64,000 bases of DNA from Metaphire vulgaris (Eukaryota > Annelida > Clitellata > Crassiclitellata > Megascolecidae): NCBI GenBank assembly GCA_018105865.1, contig CM030861.1:12779015-12843014 (forward strand), given 5' to 3'. Under the pieces are notes generated by a model. That model saw nothing but the letters and a program-made list of their open reading frames with translations. It searched no databases and was not told where the DNA came from. Of this stretch, positions 1-18,890 are shown one piece after another (the stretch's first letter is position 1; every line of letters begins with the position of its first letter). The translations under genes and the position numbers were made by a program.

Positions 1-209
1 TGCATACTCCACGATTCCGGAATAAAGGGGGAAGTGTGTGTGTGTGTGTGTGCATGTGTGTGCTGTAATTTGTGAATTAAAAACACTGCAAGGAAAAATT
101 GTCAAGACGTTTTTGGCACATCGATTCTGTTACAATCTGCCCTCCTGTCTTTCCCCCCCAAAAAAATCAACATTCTCACGACTGATCCCTTCCACAATTG
201 GGGGCCTAG

Positions 210-3518
<3,309 letters not shown>

Positions 3519-3689
3519 ACAGATATAGTCTTCTCCTCTTCGATCTAATCTAAGTACAGTACAACCTCATATGACGCAGTTAAAGGTAAATTAGTCTATT
3601 AAAGTCGTCTATAAACGTACGGTCCGGCGCTGATCTCCGTGTTCAAGGCAAGCAGCGACGCAGGTGGCTTACGTCTTTAATCTAGATTA

Positions 3690-3900
3690 TAGGTTGCCAT
3701 TTCTTTCTCCAGACCTGCGTTTTACCTTCGCAGCTTAGCGCTGCTGCCGATTTCTCCACGCCTAAGCGATGAACGGCTTGGTCGATTCCCGGCACCACGA
3801 TTCGATTCCCGGTTGGTCACCCATCCAAGTAATAACCGCGCTCGACGTTGCTTAACTTCGGTGTTCCTAATTAAGGGGAAACAGTCGCACAACGCTAAGT
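3690..3900 (-). mobile_element. 5S rRNA-derived SINE, copy 1
   Basis: Read on the minus strand, the first ~90 bases (3900 to 3811) contain the 5S internal promoter: a box A-like GAAGTTAAGCAACGTCG and the box C-like TTACTTGGATGGGTGACC. An unrelated body follows, ending in CTGCGAAGGTAAAACGCAGG. The same body recurs at 34236-34422 and 43610-43713. A 5S head with a non-5S body is the SINE3-type structure. Its Pol III boxes look intact, but activity cannot be judged. Confidence 0.8.
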
Positions 3901-4866
3901 AAAATAAACTAATGGTTTATGCTGGGCAAAGGTTGGAGGCAACTATTGTTAACGTGGTTTTTTGGAGTCAGGCCAACGGGGAAAGAAATACCACACCGAT
4001 GCCCCCCCATCACGTGATATCAGATTACGTCATCATGTTCAACTACCTTGAGTTCATGTTGCCAGGCAGCAGAAACGTTGCTATTGGCAACAAGATCCCC
4101 GCCACACTGAAACAATCTAAACATACTTGGCGACTTGTCGAGCATCGCTTGAAATGGCTTCAAAGACGATCGCAAAATGAACCGTGCCTTGAGATAACTG
4201 GGTCTTTGAAGGGCCTACCACGAGTTTTATATCCGGCAAAAATACCATAAAATCGATTCTCTATTATTGTTGCAGTAGGTGTTTAGAAACTTTATATATG
4301 CAAATATTTCAGCTGACTGAAGAAGCCCTTGGATTAGGATCGGATTTTCTTGTGTCCCCATCCTGGCTGCTTGAAACCGCGCAAGGATTGTCAACATTGT
4401 CTGTCACAGTTTTATTCTACAGCGTTCGAAACGCAACATTCCTCAGCCATTTCAAAAAAGACAATATACACTGTCTTTCAAAAATCTACCCTCTATCATA
4501 GAAACATTTCAAAAGATTACAAATTTTGACACAAAGCAAATATTGCGTAATTTCGAATCCCTCCTTTTCATGAACTAATCATCCAACCAAATCTATAGCG
4601 CCGTTATTTGATTATGATTATGGTATCAGTCGTTGTTGTAGTAAATACAATAATGATTATAGAATGGTGACGACGAAGAGGGCAGTCTGATCGGTGGGGG
4701 CTTCATATTCGAAAGACGGAGGGGCCAAACAGGCAGAGGTTATGACTTAATTTAAAAGGTGATAATGCGCTATTTTCACCAGGTGAATTCCGGAAACTGT
4801 TATTGAACATTTGGAAACAACTGGCCACTGCCATGGAGGAAATGAGAAATGCAGGCGAGGACAGAA

Positions 4867-4869
<3 letters not shown>

Positions 4870-4929
<60 letters not shown>

Positions 4930-4931
4930 GA
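4870..4931. repeat. (GA)n microsatellite
   Basis: About 60 bases of GA dinucleotides with one GGG interruption. Ser/Leu-rich antisense open frames over it are artefacts. Confidence 0.97.
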
Positions 4932-5728
4932 CTGTAAGAGTAAGAGGCACACCAACAAAAGAGATTTTTGCCGAATAAATGTCGATTGAAATGGCTTCAA
5001 AGACGATCGCGAGATAAACCGTGTCTTGAGAGATAATTTCCAAACTGTAGGCGTCATAATTTTCCCCCCGCCGTGCGTAGTACAAGTGACTGTGTTTTTT
5101 GTAATTTTAGGTTGATTACAGAAGAAATATCGTAACGAATGGACCAAATTAAATCGTGTTATTGTTTCCTCTGTGCTTCAAAGCTGTGGACAGTTATTTA
5201 ACTTGGATGCTTTTAAAGTTACGTTCTGAAAGCGGCCAATATGTTCTGCAAGTTAAACAAATGACTAGGATAGAAATGTTGACGCTTTTTCTATATCTAT
5301 CTAGCCTACCTATCACTTTAGCTATCAAGCGCCTAAGAAGAAGCAGTCTGGCGCAGTCTACTTAACTCTTGAAAGCGCTATATTAATTATTCACACGAGA
5401 CCGCTTATACTTACTCGTTTACTCGATTATAGGCTTTCTTGTATAGATTCTTGCATGAGCTGTGCGCATCTGTGATAACTGTTTGCAAATTCATCGTAAC
5501 TGTGACGCTACAAAAGTCCTATGTACAGAACAACTATAGGCAAATCACGAGCGGCGTGGGCAGGATTCCAGAATTGGGGGGGGGGGATACCTCCACATTT
5601 GTCGGCCCAATTGTCTTGAAGAGCAAAAAGGTCGTCGTCTCCTCGACCGCTTTAAAGTGCTGTCTGGTGCGTTTTCCTCGACCTAAAGCTACCCCCACCT
5701 GACTCCACCCCACCCCAACTACTGACCG

Positions 5729-5747
5729 ATATATATATATGTGTGTG

Positions 5748-5779
<32 letters not shown>

Positions 5780-5785
5780 TGTATG
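5729..5785. repeat. (AT)n(GT)n(GTAT)n compound microsatellite
   Basis: Consecutive AT, GT and GTAT runs. Confidence 0.95.
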
Positions 5786-6625
5786 CAAAATAATCTTAGC
5801 TTCGAGAAGCAAATTAACAGTCATACTTGAATCAGCATAAGTTGGATCACTAGGAGCCCCAGAGGCCCAGATAGCCACAGGGGCCCAGAGAGTCATAGAG
5901 GACCCATGGAGCGCCGGCCAAGTCCTGGTTCTTCTTTTTATCCTTCAGTTATAGATGGGTCCCGAGAATCGTACAGTCGAAATACTTATATTTTAATGCT
6001 GAGAAAATCGACAGGTTTGAATCGAAGTTTGCCTAATTATCCAATGAAATGACGTCATTGGGAGGTATTTTGTCCATCTTCTGTCAAATCCGAGCGAAAA
6101 TATAGAAATTAATTTTTGGTCAAATGTTGGGGTTTTCCGCAATGTTAAAATCCAGGCGTTTTTTGATCGCCAAAGTTTTTGTGTCCTATTCTCTTGAAAT
6201 TCACGGCAATTGAAGAGACTGCCAGGTTTTCTATTTAGAACCCTCACTTGATGTCTGCAAATATTCTACAATTAGATTCTCGACATCCATCGTTGATTGG
6301 GAAATATTGTGGGTGTTGAGCCCATGTCGTCTTACTGTAGGCTACACATTCGATATCAAGGATATTCGAAAAAACGTTTATTTCAAAGAATTTGTATGTG
6401 ATGCCATTCAACGTTCTTTGTCATTTGGGGCTCCCTGGGCATCGCTGGGAGGGCGATCAAGGGAAGTTGGAGCCCATCTCCATTGGCCCTTCCTAATCTG
6501 ACTCGTTACGTTCCGGCTTGTCTAAACTATTGGTATGTGTACCGATCATAATTTAGGGGCTTAAAAACATAAACCAATTGTGTCGCTATCATTAAACATT
6601 TCGTTTGCATTTCAGATGAGCTGAT

Positions 6626-9600
6626 CAGACACCAGGTCCTGATAGATATCCAAAATTCGGGTCCAGGTTCCTTGTAGGCATCGACTGGGCTTCAATCGGT
6701 GCAAATATCAAGGCCCTACGACACCACAAATTTTCGCCCAAATTTCGAAAAAAAACCATGAAATTTTTCGGGCCACCCAAAAATTCATGTCGATATTTCC
6801 CCCAAATTTCTATTTAGAACCCTCACACGCCTTGCAGTGATGTCATTGGGCTAGAAAAATCCGTCACTTTATACCTTATTAATGTCTCTAGACCTACTTA
6901 TTGGCAATATAATAATGGAGGCTTTTCGCCTACATTTGTATAGATTTTTAAACCCTTTAAAGCAATCAGACACCAGGTCCTGATAGATATCCAAAATTCG
7001 GGTCCAGGTTCCTTGTAGGCATCGACTGGGCTTCAATCGGTGCAAATATCAAGGCCCTACGACACCACAAATTTTCGCCCAAATTTCGAAAAAAAACCAT
7101 GGACTATAGTCCATGAAAATTTTTCGGGCCACCCAAAAATTCATGTCGATATTTCACCCAAATTTCTATTTAGAACCCTCACACGCCTTGCAGTGATGTC
7201 ATTGGGCTAGAAAAATCCGTCACTTTCCGCCTTATTAATGTCTCTAGACCTACTTATTGGCAATATAATAATGGAGGCTTTTCGCCTACATTTGTATAGA
7301 TTTTAAACCCTTTAAAACAATCAGACACCAGGTCCTGATAGATATCCAAAATTCGGGTCCAGGTTCCTTGTAGGCATCGACTGGGCTTCAATCGGTGCAA
7401 ATATCAAGGCCCTACGACACCACAAATTTTCGCCCAAATTTCGAAAAAAAACCATGGACTATAGTCCATGAAAATTTTTCGGGCCACCCAAAAATTCATG
7501 TCGATATTTCACCCAAATTTCTATTTAGAACCCTCACACGCCTTGCAGTGATGTCATTGGGCTAGAAAAATCCGTCACTTTCCGCCTTATTAATGTCTCT
7601 AGACCTACTTATTGGCAATATAATAATGGAGGCTTTTCGCCTACATTTGTATAGATTTTTAAACCCTTTAAAGCAATCAGACACCAGGTCCTGATAGATA
7701 TCCAAAATTCGGGTCCAGGTTCCTTGTAGGCATCGACTGGGCTTCAATCGGTGCAAATATCAAGGCCCTACGACACCACCAATTTTCGCCCAAATTTCGA
7801 AAAAAAACCATGGACTATAGTCCATGAAAATTTTTCGGGCCACCCAAAAATTCATGTCGATATTTCACCCAAATTTCTATTTAGAACCCTCACACGCCTT
7901 GCAGTGATGTCATTGGGCTAGAAAAATCCGTCACTTTCCGCCTTATTAATGTCTCTAGACCTACTTATTGGCAATATAATAATGGAGGCTTTTCGCCTAC
8001 ATTTGTATAGATTTTAAACCCTTTAAAGCAATCAGACACCAGGTCCTGATAGATATCCAAAATTCAGGTCCAGGTTCCTTGTAGGCATCGACTGGGCTTC
8101 AATCGGTGCAAATATCAAGGCCCTACGACACCACCAAATTTTCGCCCAAATTTCGAAAAAAACCATGGACTATAGTCCATGAAAATTTTTCAAAATTCAG
8201 GTCCAGGTTCCTTGTAGGCATCGACTGGGCTTCAATCGGTGCAAATATCAAGGCCCTACGCCACCCAAAAAAAAATTCATTGGGCTAGAAAAATCCTACT
8301 TATTTAATGCAGACTAATAATGGAGGCTTTTTCGCCCAATAGATTTTTAAACCCTTTAAGCAACGATATTTCACCCATGTCGATATTTCACCCAAATTTC
8401 TATTTAGAACCCTCACACGCCTTGCAGTGATGTCATTGGGCTAGAAAAATCCGTCACTTTATACCTTATTAATGTCTCTAGACCTACTTATTGGCAATAT
8501 AATAATGGAGGCTTTTCGCCTACATTTGTATAGATTTTTAAACCCTTTAAAGCAATCAGACACCAGGTCTTGATAGATATCCAAAATTCGGGTCCAGGTT
8601 CCTTTGTAGGCATCGACTGGGCTTCAATCGGTGCAAATATCAAGGCCCTACGACACCACAAATTTTCGCCCAAATTTCGAAAAAACCATGGACTATAGTC
8701 CATGAAAATTTTTCAGGCCACCCAAAAATTCATGTCGATATTTCACCCAAATTTCTATTTAGAACCCTCACACGCCTTGCAGTGATGTCATTGGGCTAGA
8801 AAAATCCGTCACTTTCCGCCTTATTAATGTCTCTAGACCTACTTATTGGCAATATAATAATGGAGGCTTTTCGCCTACATTTGTATAGATTTTTAAACCT
8901 TTAAAGCAATCAGACACCAGGTCCTGATAGATATCCAAAATTCGGGTCCAGGTTCCTTGTAGGCATCGACTGGGCTTCAATCGGTGCAAATATCAAGGCC
9001 CTACGACACCACAAATTTTCGCCCAAATTTCGAAAAAAAACCATGGACTATAGTCCATGAAAATTTTTCGGGCCACCCAAAAATTCATGTCGATATTTCA
9101 CCCAAATTTCTATTTAGAACCCTCACACGCCTTGCAGTGATGTCATTGGGCTAGAAAAAATCCGTCACTTTCCGCCTTATTAATGTCTCTAGACCTACTT
9201 ATTGGCAATATAATAATGGAGGCTTTTCGCCTACATTTGTATAGATTTTAAACCCTTTAAAGCAATCAGACACCAGGTCCTGATAGATATCCAAAATTCG
9301 GGTCCAGGTTCCTTGTAGGCATCGACTGGGCTTCAATCGGTGCAAATATCAAGGCCCTACGACACCACAAATTTTCGCCCAAATTTCGAAAAAAAACCAT
9401 GGACTATAGTCCATGAAAATTTTTCCCTCACACGCCACCCAAAAATTCATGTCGATATTTCACCCAAATTTCTATTTAGAACCCTCACACGCCTTGCAGT
9501 GATGTCATTGGGCTAGAAAAAAATCCGTCACTTTCCGCCTTATTAATGTCTCTAGACCTACTTATTGGCAATATAATAATGGAGGCTTTTCGCCTACATT

Positions 9601-12250
9601 TGTATAGATTTTTAAACCCTTTAAAGCAATCAGACACCAGGTCCTGATAGATATCCAAAATTCGGGTCCAGGTTCAATCAGACACCAGGTCCTGAGGCAT
9701 CGACTGGGCTTCAATCGGTCGGTGCAAATATCAAGGCCCTACGACACCACAAATTTTCGCCCAAATTTCGAAAAAAAACCATGGACTATAGTCCATGAAA
9801 ATTTTTCGGGCCACCCAAAAATTCATGTCGATATTTCACCCAAATTTCTATTTAGAACCCTCACACGCCTTGCAGTGATGTCATTGGGCTAGAAAAATCC
9901 GTCACTTTATACCTTATTAATGTCTCTAGACCTACTTATTGGCAATATAATAATGGAGGCTTTTCGCCTATTTGTATATTTGTATAGATTTTTAAACCCA
10001 GGTTAAAGCAATCAGACAATATCAAGGCCCTAGGTCCTGATAGATATCCAAAAAAATTTTCGGCCACCCAAAAATTCATGTCCAGGTTCCTTGTGATGGC
10101 ATCGACTGGGCTTCAATCGTCTCTAGACCTGCAAATATCATAATGGCCCTTTGTATAGATTTTAAACGACACCAGACACAATTTCCAAAATTCGCAGGTT
10201 CCAAATTTCAATCGAAAAAAAAGGCCCTACGACACCACAAATTTTCCAAATGGACTATAGTCCATGAAAATTTTTCGGCCACCCAAAAATTCATGTCGAT
10301 ATTTCACCCAAATTTCTATTTAGAACCCTCACACGCCTTGCAGTGATGTCATTGGGCTAGAAAAATCCGTCACTTTCCGCCTTATTAATGTCTCTAGACC
10401 TACTTATTGGCAATATAATAATGGAGGCTTTTCGCCTACATTTGTATAGATTTTTAACCCTTTAAAGCAATCAGACACCAGGTCCTGATAGATATCCAAA
10501 ATTCGGGTCCAGGTTCCTTGTAGGCATCGACTGGGCTTCAATCGGTGCAAATATCAAGGCCCTACGACACCACCAAAATTTCCCTCACACGCCCAAATTT
10601 CGAAAAAAACCATGGACTATAGTCCATGAAAATTTTTCGCCACCCAAAAATTCATGTCGATATTTCACCCAAATTTCTATTTAGAACCCTCACACGCCTT
10701 GCAGTGATGTCATTGGGCTAGAAAAAACCCTCCGTCACTTTCCGCCTTATTAATGTCTCTAGACCTACTTATTGGCAATATAATAATGGAGGCTTTTCGC
10801 CTACATTTGTATAGATTTTTAAACCCTTTAAAGCAATCAGACACCAGGTCCTGATAGATATCCAAAATTCGGGTCCAGGTTCCTTGTAGGCATCGACTGG
10901 GCTTCAATCGGTGCAAATATCAAGGCCCTACGACACCACAAATTTTCGCCCAAATTTCGAAAAAAAACCATGGACTATAGTCCATGAAAATTTTTCGGGC
11001 CACCTAAAAATTCATGTCGATATTTCCCCCAAATTTCTATTTAGAACCCTCACACGCCTTGCAGTGATGTCATTGGGCTAGAAAAATCCGTCACTTTCCG
11101 CCTTATTAATGTCTCTAGACCTACTTATTGGCAATATAATAATGGAGGCTTTTCGCCTACATTTGTATAGATTTTTAAACCCTTTAAAGCAATCAGACAC
11201 CAGGTCCTGATAGATATCCAAAATTCGGGTCCAGGTTCCTTGTAGGCATCGACTGGGCTTCAATCGGTGCAAATATCAAGGCCCTACGACACCACCAATT
11301 TTCGCCCAAATTTCGAAAAAAAACCATGGACTATAGTCCATGAAAATTTTTCGGGCCACCCAAAAATTCATGTCGATATTTCACCCAAATTTCTATTTAG
11401 AACCCTCACACGCCTTGCAGTGATGTCATTGGGCTAGAAAAATCCGTCACTTTATACCTTATTAATGTCTCTAGACCTACTTATTGGCAATATAATAATG
11501 GAGGCTTTTCGCCTACATTTGTATAGATTTTTAAACCCTTTAAAGCAATCAGACACCAGGTCCTGATAGATATCCAAAATTCGGGTCCAGGTTCCTTGTA
11601 GGCATCGACTGGGCTTCAATCGGTGCAAATATCAAGGCCCTACGACACCACAAATTTTCGCCCAAATTTCGAAAAAAAAACCATGGACTATAGTCCAAAA
11701 AATTTTCGGGCCACCCAAAAATTCATGTCGATATTTCACCCAAATTTCTATTTAGAACCCTCACACGCCTTGCAGTGATGTCATTGGGCTAGAAAAATCC
11801 GTCACTTTATACCTTATTAATGTCTCTAGACCTACTTATTGGCAATATAATAATGGAGGCTTTTCGCCTACATTGTATAGATTTTTAAGGCAATCAGACA
11901 CCAGGTCTTGATAGATATCCAAAATTCGGGTCCAGGTTCCTTGTAGGCATCGACTGGGCTTCAATCGGTGCAAATATCAAGGCCCTACGACACCACAAAT
12001 TTTCGCCCAAATTTCGAAAAAAAACAATGGACTATATATAGTCCATGAAAATTTTTCGGGCCACCCAAAAATTCATGTCGATATTTCACCCAAATTTCTA
12101 TTTAGAACCCTCACACGCCTTGCAGTGATGTCATTGGGCTAGAAAAATCCGTCACTTTATACCTTATTAATGTCTCTAGACCTACTTATTGGCAATATAA
12201 TAATGGAGGCTTTTCGCCTACATTTGTATAGATTTTTAAACCCTTTAAAG
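6626..12250. repeat. Satellite array, ~355-bp unit, about 15 copies
   Basis: The landmark CAGACACCAGGTC (or close variant) recurs at 6626, 6967, 7322, 7678, 8033, 8557, 8911, 9267, 9631, 10472, 10838, 11194, 11550 and 11895, with a damaged copy near 10013. Usual spacing is 354-356. Each unit carries the 18-base palindrome CATGGACTATAGTCCATG; the first unit lacks it, and the last has an enlarged centre and a C-to-A change in the left arm. Units vary little (TTCCGCC versus TTATACC after CCGTCAC). Two stretches (about 8190-8390 and 9990-10260) are shuffled unit fragments. Repeated 64-aa antisense frames exist only because the unit is repeated. The array stops about 300 bases past the pyruvate kinase stop codon. 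No protein or RNA gene is seen inside. Confidence 0.97.
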
Positions 12251-12552
12251 GAATCACTGAGCAGGAAGAAAACATTTAAGGACAAGACGAGAAATTACAA
12301 TTTTTTACGTTGTGAAAAACAGAAATAATGTACAAGAAATAGCTCGATTACTGTATATCAGGACATGCATAAGCGATTTATGTATTAGAAACATAAGTTT
12401 AACGTAGGATCACTGAGTCGATATATTATTGTCTGATGTCTAGTCTATGCGGGTATAGTAAATGTTAAAACCCCTTAGAAAGCCTAAGTCTTGGGGGTGG
12501 GTGGGTAGGTGGATGGTTTGGGGTAGGCTTTCTTCTTCTTGTTTAAGAGTCT

Positions 12553-14118
12553 TTATTTCTTCGGAATGTGTATCAACCGGACCGTATCGGTATTTCCGGT
12601 TCCGGCGCGGCTGCCGTGGATGACGACGACGACACTTCCGGGTCTGACCATTTCCAGCTTCTCCCCGAACTTGATGGCGTGTTGGAGGCGCGCCTCGACG
12701 TCCTTCTCCCACGGGGAGACGGTCGCCGCCGTGTAGACGATCGGCACGACGCCCCGCTGGACGCGCAGCTGGCGGGCGACGACCTCGTCCCTGGTCACGG
12801 CCAGGATGGGACAGCGCGGCCGGAACGACGAGACGCTCTGCGCGGTCCGCCCGGAGGTCGTGAGGGCGACGATGGCGGCCGCCATCGTTTCGATCGACGC
12901 CTCGACGCCGGCGATCGCTGCCGTCTTCATCGACTCGGCCGGCTTGACGGACAGAAAACGGAGCTCCTCGAACAGCTGGCGGTGGTAAACAGCGCTCTCC
13001 GCCTCGCGGCAGATGCGCGCCATCGTCTCGACGCAGACGACCGGGAAGGCACCCTTGGCGCTCTCGCCCGACAGCATCACGCAGTCGGCGCCGTCGAGAA
13101 CGGCGTTGGCGACGTCCGACGCCTCCGATCTGGTCGGGCGCGACTTCTTCGTCATGCTCTCGAGCATCTGGGTGGCGCAGATGATCGGCTTCCCGGCGAC
13201 CAGGCAGCGTCCGATCATCATCTTCTGGGCGAGGAAGACCTTCTCCGTCGGGATCTCGACCCCCAGGTCGCCCCTGGCCACCATGATCCCATCGGACGCC
13301 TCCAAGATCTCGTTGAACTTGCGGACCCCGTCGTGCGTCTCGATCTTCGATATGATCTTAACGTTCTTGCCCTTGTCGCCGAGGATCGACCGGATGGAAC
13401 GGACCCCGTCTCCGGACCGGATGAAGGACGCGAAGACCATGTCGATCCCGTTCTCGATGCCGAATATCAGGTCCGATTTGTCCTTCTCCGAGACGGCCGG
13501 GAGATCGACGGACGTGCCCGGGAGGTTGCAGCCCTTCTTGCTGCTCAGCGGTCCGCCGAACTCGACCTCGCACTTGAGGAGGTTGTGCTCCTTCTCCTTG
13601 ACCACCAGGGACATGTTCCCGTCCTCGATCAGGATCCGCTTTCCCGGCGTCATGACGTTCACGATGTTGTCGTAGTCCACCCAGATGGTGCTCTCGTCGC
13701 ACGCCTCCTTGAACTTCTCGTCCGTGGTGACGGTCACGGGCTTGCCTCTGACCAGCTCCACCTCGGCGTTCACTCCGGCCGCTATCACTCCGGTCCGGAT
13801 CTCCGGTCCCTTGGTGTCCAGCGCAATGGCCACCGGAAGGATCTGCCTGGCGGCTGCGGTCCGGACGTTGTCGAGGGTCTGCTTGTGGTACTCGTAGGAC
13901 CCGTGGGAGAAGTTCATCCGGGCGACGCCCATTCCGGCCTTCATGAGCGCGTCGAGGACTTCGACCGACTGAGACGCTGGTCCGATGGTGCAGACGATGC
14001 CCGTGGAGCGGTGCGGGGAGGCGTTCGAGTCGATGTCCAGGGAACAGATGGACTCGATCCTCGTCCGGGCAAACGCGGCCGGGATCTGGAGTGGATATAT
14101 CTTCTCGTAGCCAGCCAT
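12553..14118 (-). CDS. PKM: Pyruvate kinase, intronless, 521 aa
   Basis: Catalyses phosphoenolpyruvate + ADP to pyruvate + ATP, the last glycolytic step, in the cytosol as a tetramer. One uninterrupted frame of normal animal length. Visible motifs: TGIVCTIGPAS (39-49), ARMNFSHG with the substrate-binding Arg67, DTKGPEIRTG (101-110), the active-site signature KIISKIETHDGV with catalytic Lys258 and metal ligands Glu260 and Asp284 (GDLGVEIP), and ICATQMLESM with Thr316. The C-terminal effector region keeps the TSGRT loop (421-425), but the later loop reads HGSRAGTGNTDT, without the Trp usual in animal forms. The ATG has purines at -3 and +4. The gene is strongly GC-rich against AT-rich surroundings. 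AATAAA (minus strand, 12557-12552) overlaps the TAA stop. A retrocopy or an ancestrally intronless paralog both fit; no poly-A tail or target duplication was recognised. Open frames on the opposite strand are shadows. Confidence 0.97.
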   Translation of the reverse strand: MAGYEKIYPLQIPAAFARTRIESICSLDIDSNASPHRSTGIVCTIGPASQSVEVLDALMKAGMGVARMNFSHGSYEYHKQTLDNVRTAAARQILPVAIALDTKGPEIRTGVIAAGVNAEVELVRGKPVTVTTDEKFKEACDESTIWVDYDNIVNVMTPGKRILIEDGNMSLVVKEKEHNLLKCEVEFGGPLSSKKGCNLPGTSVDLPAVSEKDKSDLIFGIENGIDMVFASFIRSGDGVRSIRSILGDKGKNVKIISKIETHDGVRKFNEILEASDGIMVARGDLGVEIPTEKVFLAQKMMIGRCLVAGKPIICATQMLESMTKKSRPTRSEASDVANAVLDGADCVMLSGESAKGAFPVVCVETMARICREAESAVYHRQLFEELRFLSVKPAESMKTAAIAGVEASIETMAAAIVALTTSGRTAQSVSSFRPRCPILAVTRDEVVARQLRVQRGVVPIVYTAATVSPWEKDVEARLQHAIKFGEKLEMVRPGSVVVVIHGSRAGTGNTDTVRLIHIPKK

Positions 14119-14199
14119 TCCAGCTCAAGGCACAACCAGGGACTTATAGCAGAACTTCGTAATATTAACCTGCTTGCGACGATCGGGCGTTAGCTGCCA

Positions 14200-15053
14200 G
14201 AGAATCTTCGCTGGAATTAGTTGTATTGAAGTCGTATAAGCGTTATTATCTTTTATTATCGTCTACAAGAAAAGTCTATATCTTCACTAGATCGCAATTT
14301 TTTCATTCGAACATTCTGTGACGTCACAGTTGAAGAATTATAATTTAGGAGAAGAACATTGATTATTTAATTAGTTGCGGATTTTTTTTAATTTTGAATT
14401 ATTATTCCAAGTTGGGACCCGTAGAGGTTTATTCAGGGTAGGCCTATTTGGGGCCCGTGGCAGGGGCCCAGGAAAATTAAAGTAGCACATTAACAATTCT
14501 CTAAATTAATTTTACCGGCATATAAATGATGTGCTCAAAGTCAGTTTTCTCAGTTTCTTCCCTTTCCACGCTGATCAGATGATCAGAGACCAAGATTACA
14601 GATTCTTATGGCGCCCCATTCAACTGGCGCCCAGGGCATCTGCCCTACCCTAGATAGGCCTACTCCATTGAAACCCCGAAAACCAAGCGTTTAAGAACTT
14701 CTTGGAGACAGATGGATGAACCGAAAACTATCAATCATTTTAAATGATCCGTTTTCCATTAAAACCAAATAAAGGTTAAACGATAACCAAATGCTTGCAT
14801 ATAGGCCTACATATTTTTAAAAAAACAGGCAACATTTCCATGATAAATGTATTTTTAACTATACTACGCCTAATTATATTGTTATGCATTCTTAGCGCTA
14901 GAAAAGCGCTGTGAATGACTATGTGAAATATTATCCCATGCACCAATAGTCTTACGGCTAATCAGCACAGGCGATATAATATTGTTAATAAAATGGATGT
15001 TCGGGTGTCAACGTAAGTTCTGAATCTTGATTGGCACGTATAATGTTTCCTTG
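14200..15053. other. Gene-free interval, pyruvate kinase to IAP A
   Basis: Divergent 5' flank of pyruvate kinase and 3' flank of IAP A. AT-rich, with GC-rich repeat fragments around 14440-14480 and 14600-14660 and several TAGGCCTA motifs. No exon, RNA gene or clear promoter element was recognised. Confidence 0.6.
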
Positions 15054-18655
<3,602 letters not shown>

Positions 18656-18721
18656 ATTTTACAGAAATCAAAATGAGTTTCTTTGCCGTTTATTTCAAAT
18701 GCAGACGTCTTTAATTGTATC

Positions 18722-18814
18722 TTAACCCAACGTCATCGAAGCAACGCCAGTTTCCTTGCATTGACGCTTAAGCGATTTAAGCCAGTCGCTCGAGAAAGAT
18801 ACTTCTTCCTCCTC
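18722..18814 (-). CDS. Possible small exon upstream of IAP A
   Basis: A plausible acceptor (TTTATTTCCAG) is followed by 31 codons reading EEEEVSFSSDWLKSLK and onward to a TAA at 18724-18722. It could be the last exon of an upstream minus-strand gene, or 5' untranslated sequence of IAP A containing a chance frame. It is in the same frame as the IAP A start but separated by stops. Weak call. Confidence 0.25.
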   Translation of the reverse strand, partial: EEEEVSFSSDWLKSLKRQCKETGVASMTLG

Positions 18815-18890
18815 CTGGAAATAAATTCAAATAAAAACTAAACCAATGCTATTTGTATTACTGTTATCAATAAACTTCTATAGCGCCGCT

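Larger units (their letters stand above)
3901..6605. other. Gene-free interval between PKD and the satellite array
   Basis: No coding exon is supported. It contains a dispersed 57-bp repeat present twice (4144-4200 and 4983-5041, both with ATGGCTTCAAAGACGATCGC), a GA microsatellite, an AT/GT/GTAT microsatellite, and MITE-like fragments rich in G/C runs (about 5560-5700). At about 6040-6246 short pieces resemble the satellite unit (GACGTCATTGGG, TCTATTTAGAACCCTCAC) and may be a decayed edge monomer. Confidence 0.7.

Noticed and set aside
3811..3900. A functional 5S rRNA gene
   Set aside because: Only the internal promoter region resembles 5S; the flanks differ and the unit recurs with a common non-5S body, so it is a SINE.
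7562..11272. Repeated ~64-aa antisense frames (MHRLKPSRCLQGTWT)
   Set aside because: They recur only because the satellite unit repeats; no start context, no splice sites, and the frame is lost in some units.
6626..12250. Periodic repeats resembling a CRISPR array
   Set aside because: The whole ~355-bp unit repeats without unique spacers, in an animal genome.
13358..14128. 256-codon frame on the same strand as pyruvate kinase, different register
   Set aside because: Arg/Gly-rich out-of-frame reading of the same gene.
12568..14193. 541-codon open frame on the plus strand opposite pyruvate kinase
   Set aside because: Antisense shadow of a GC-rich gene; Asp/Arg/Leu-rich, no domain, and the opposite frame is an unmistakable enzyme.
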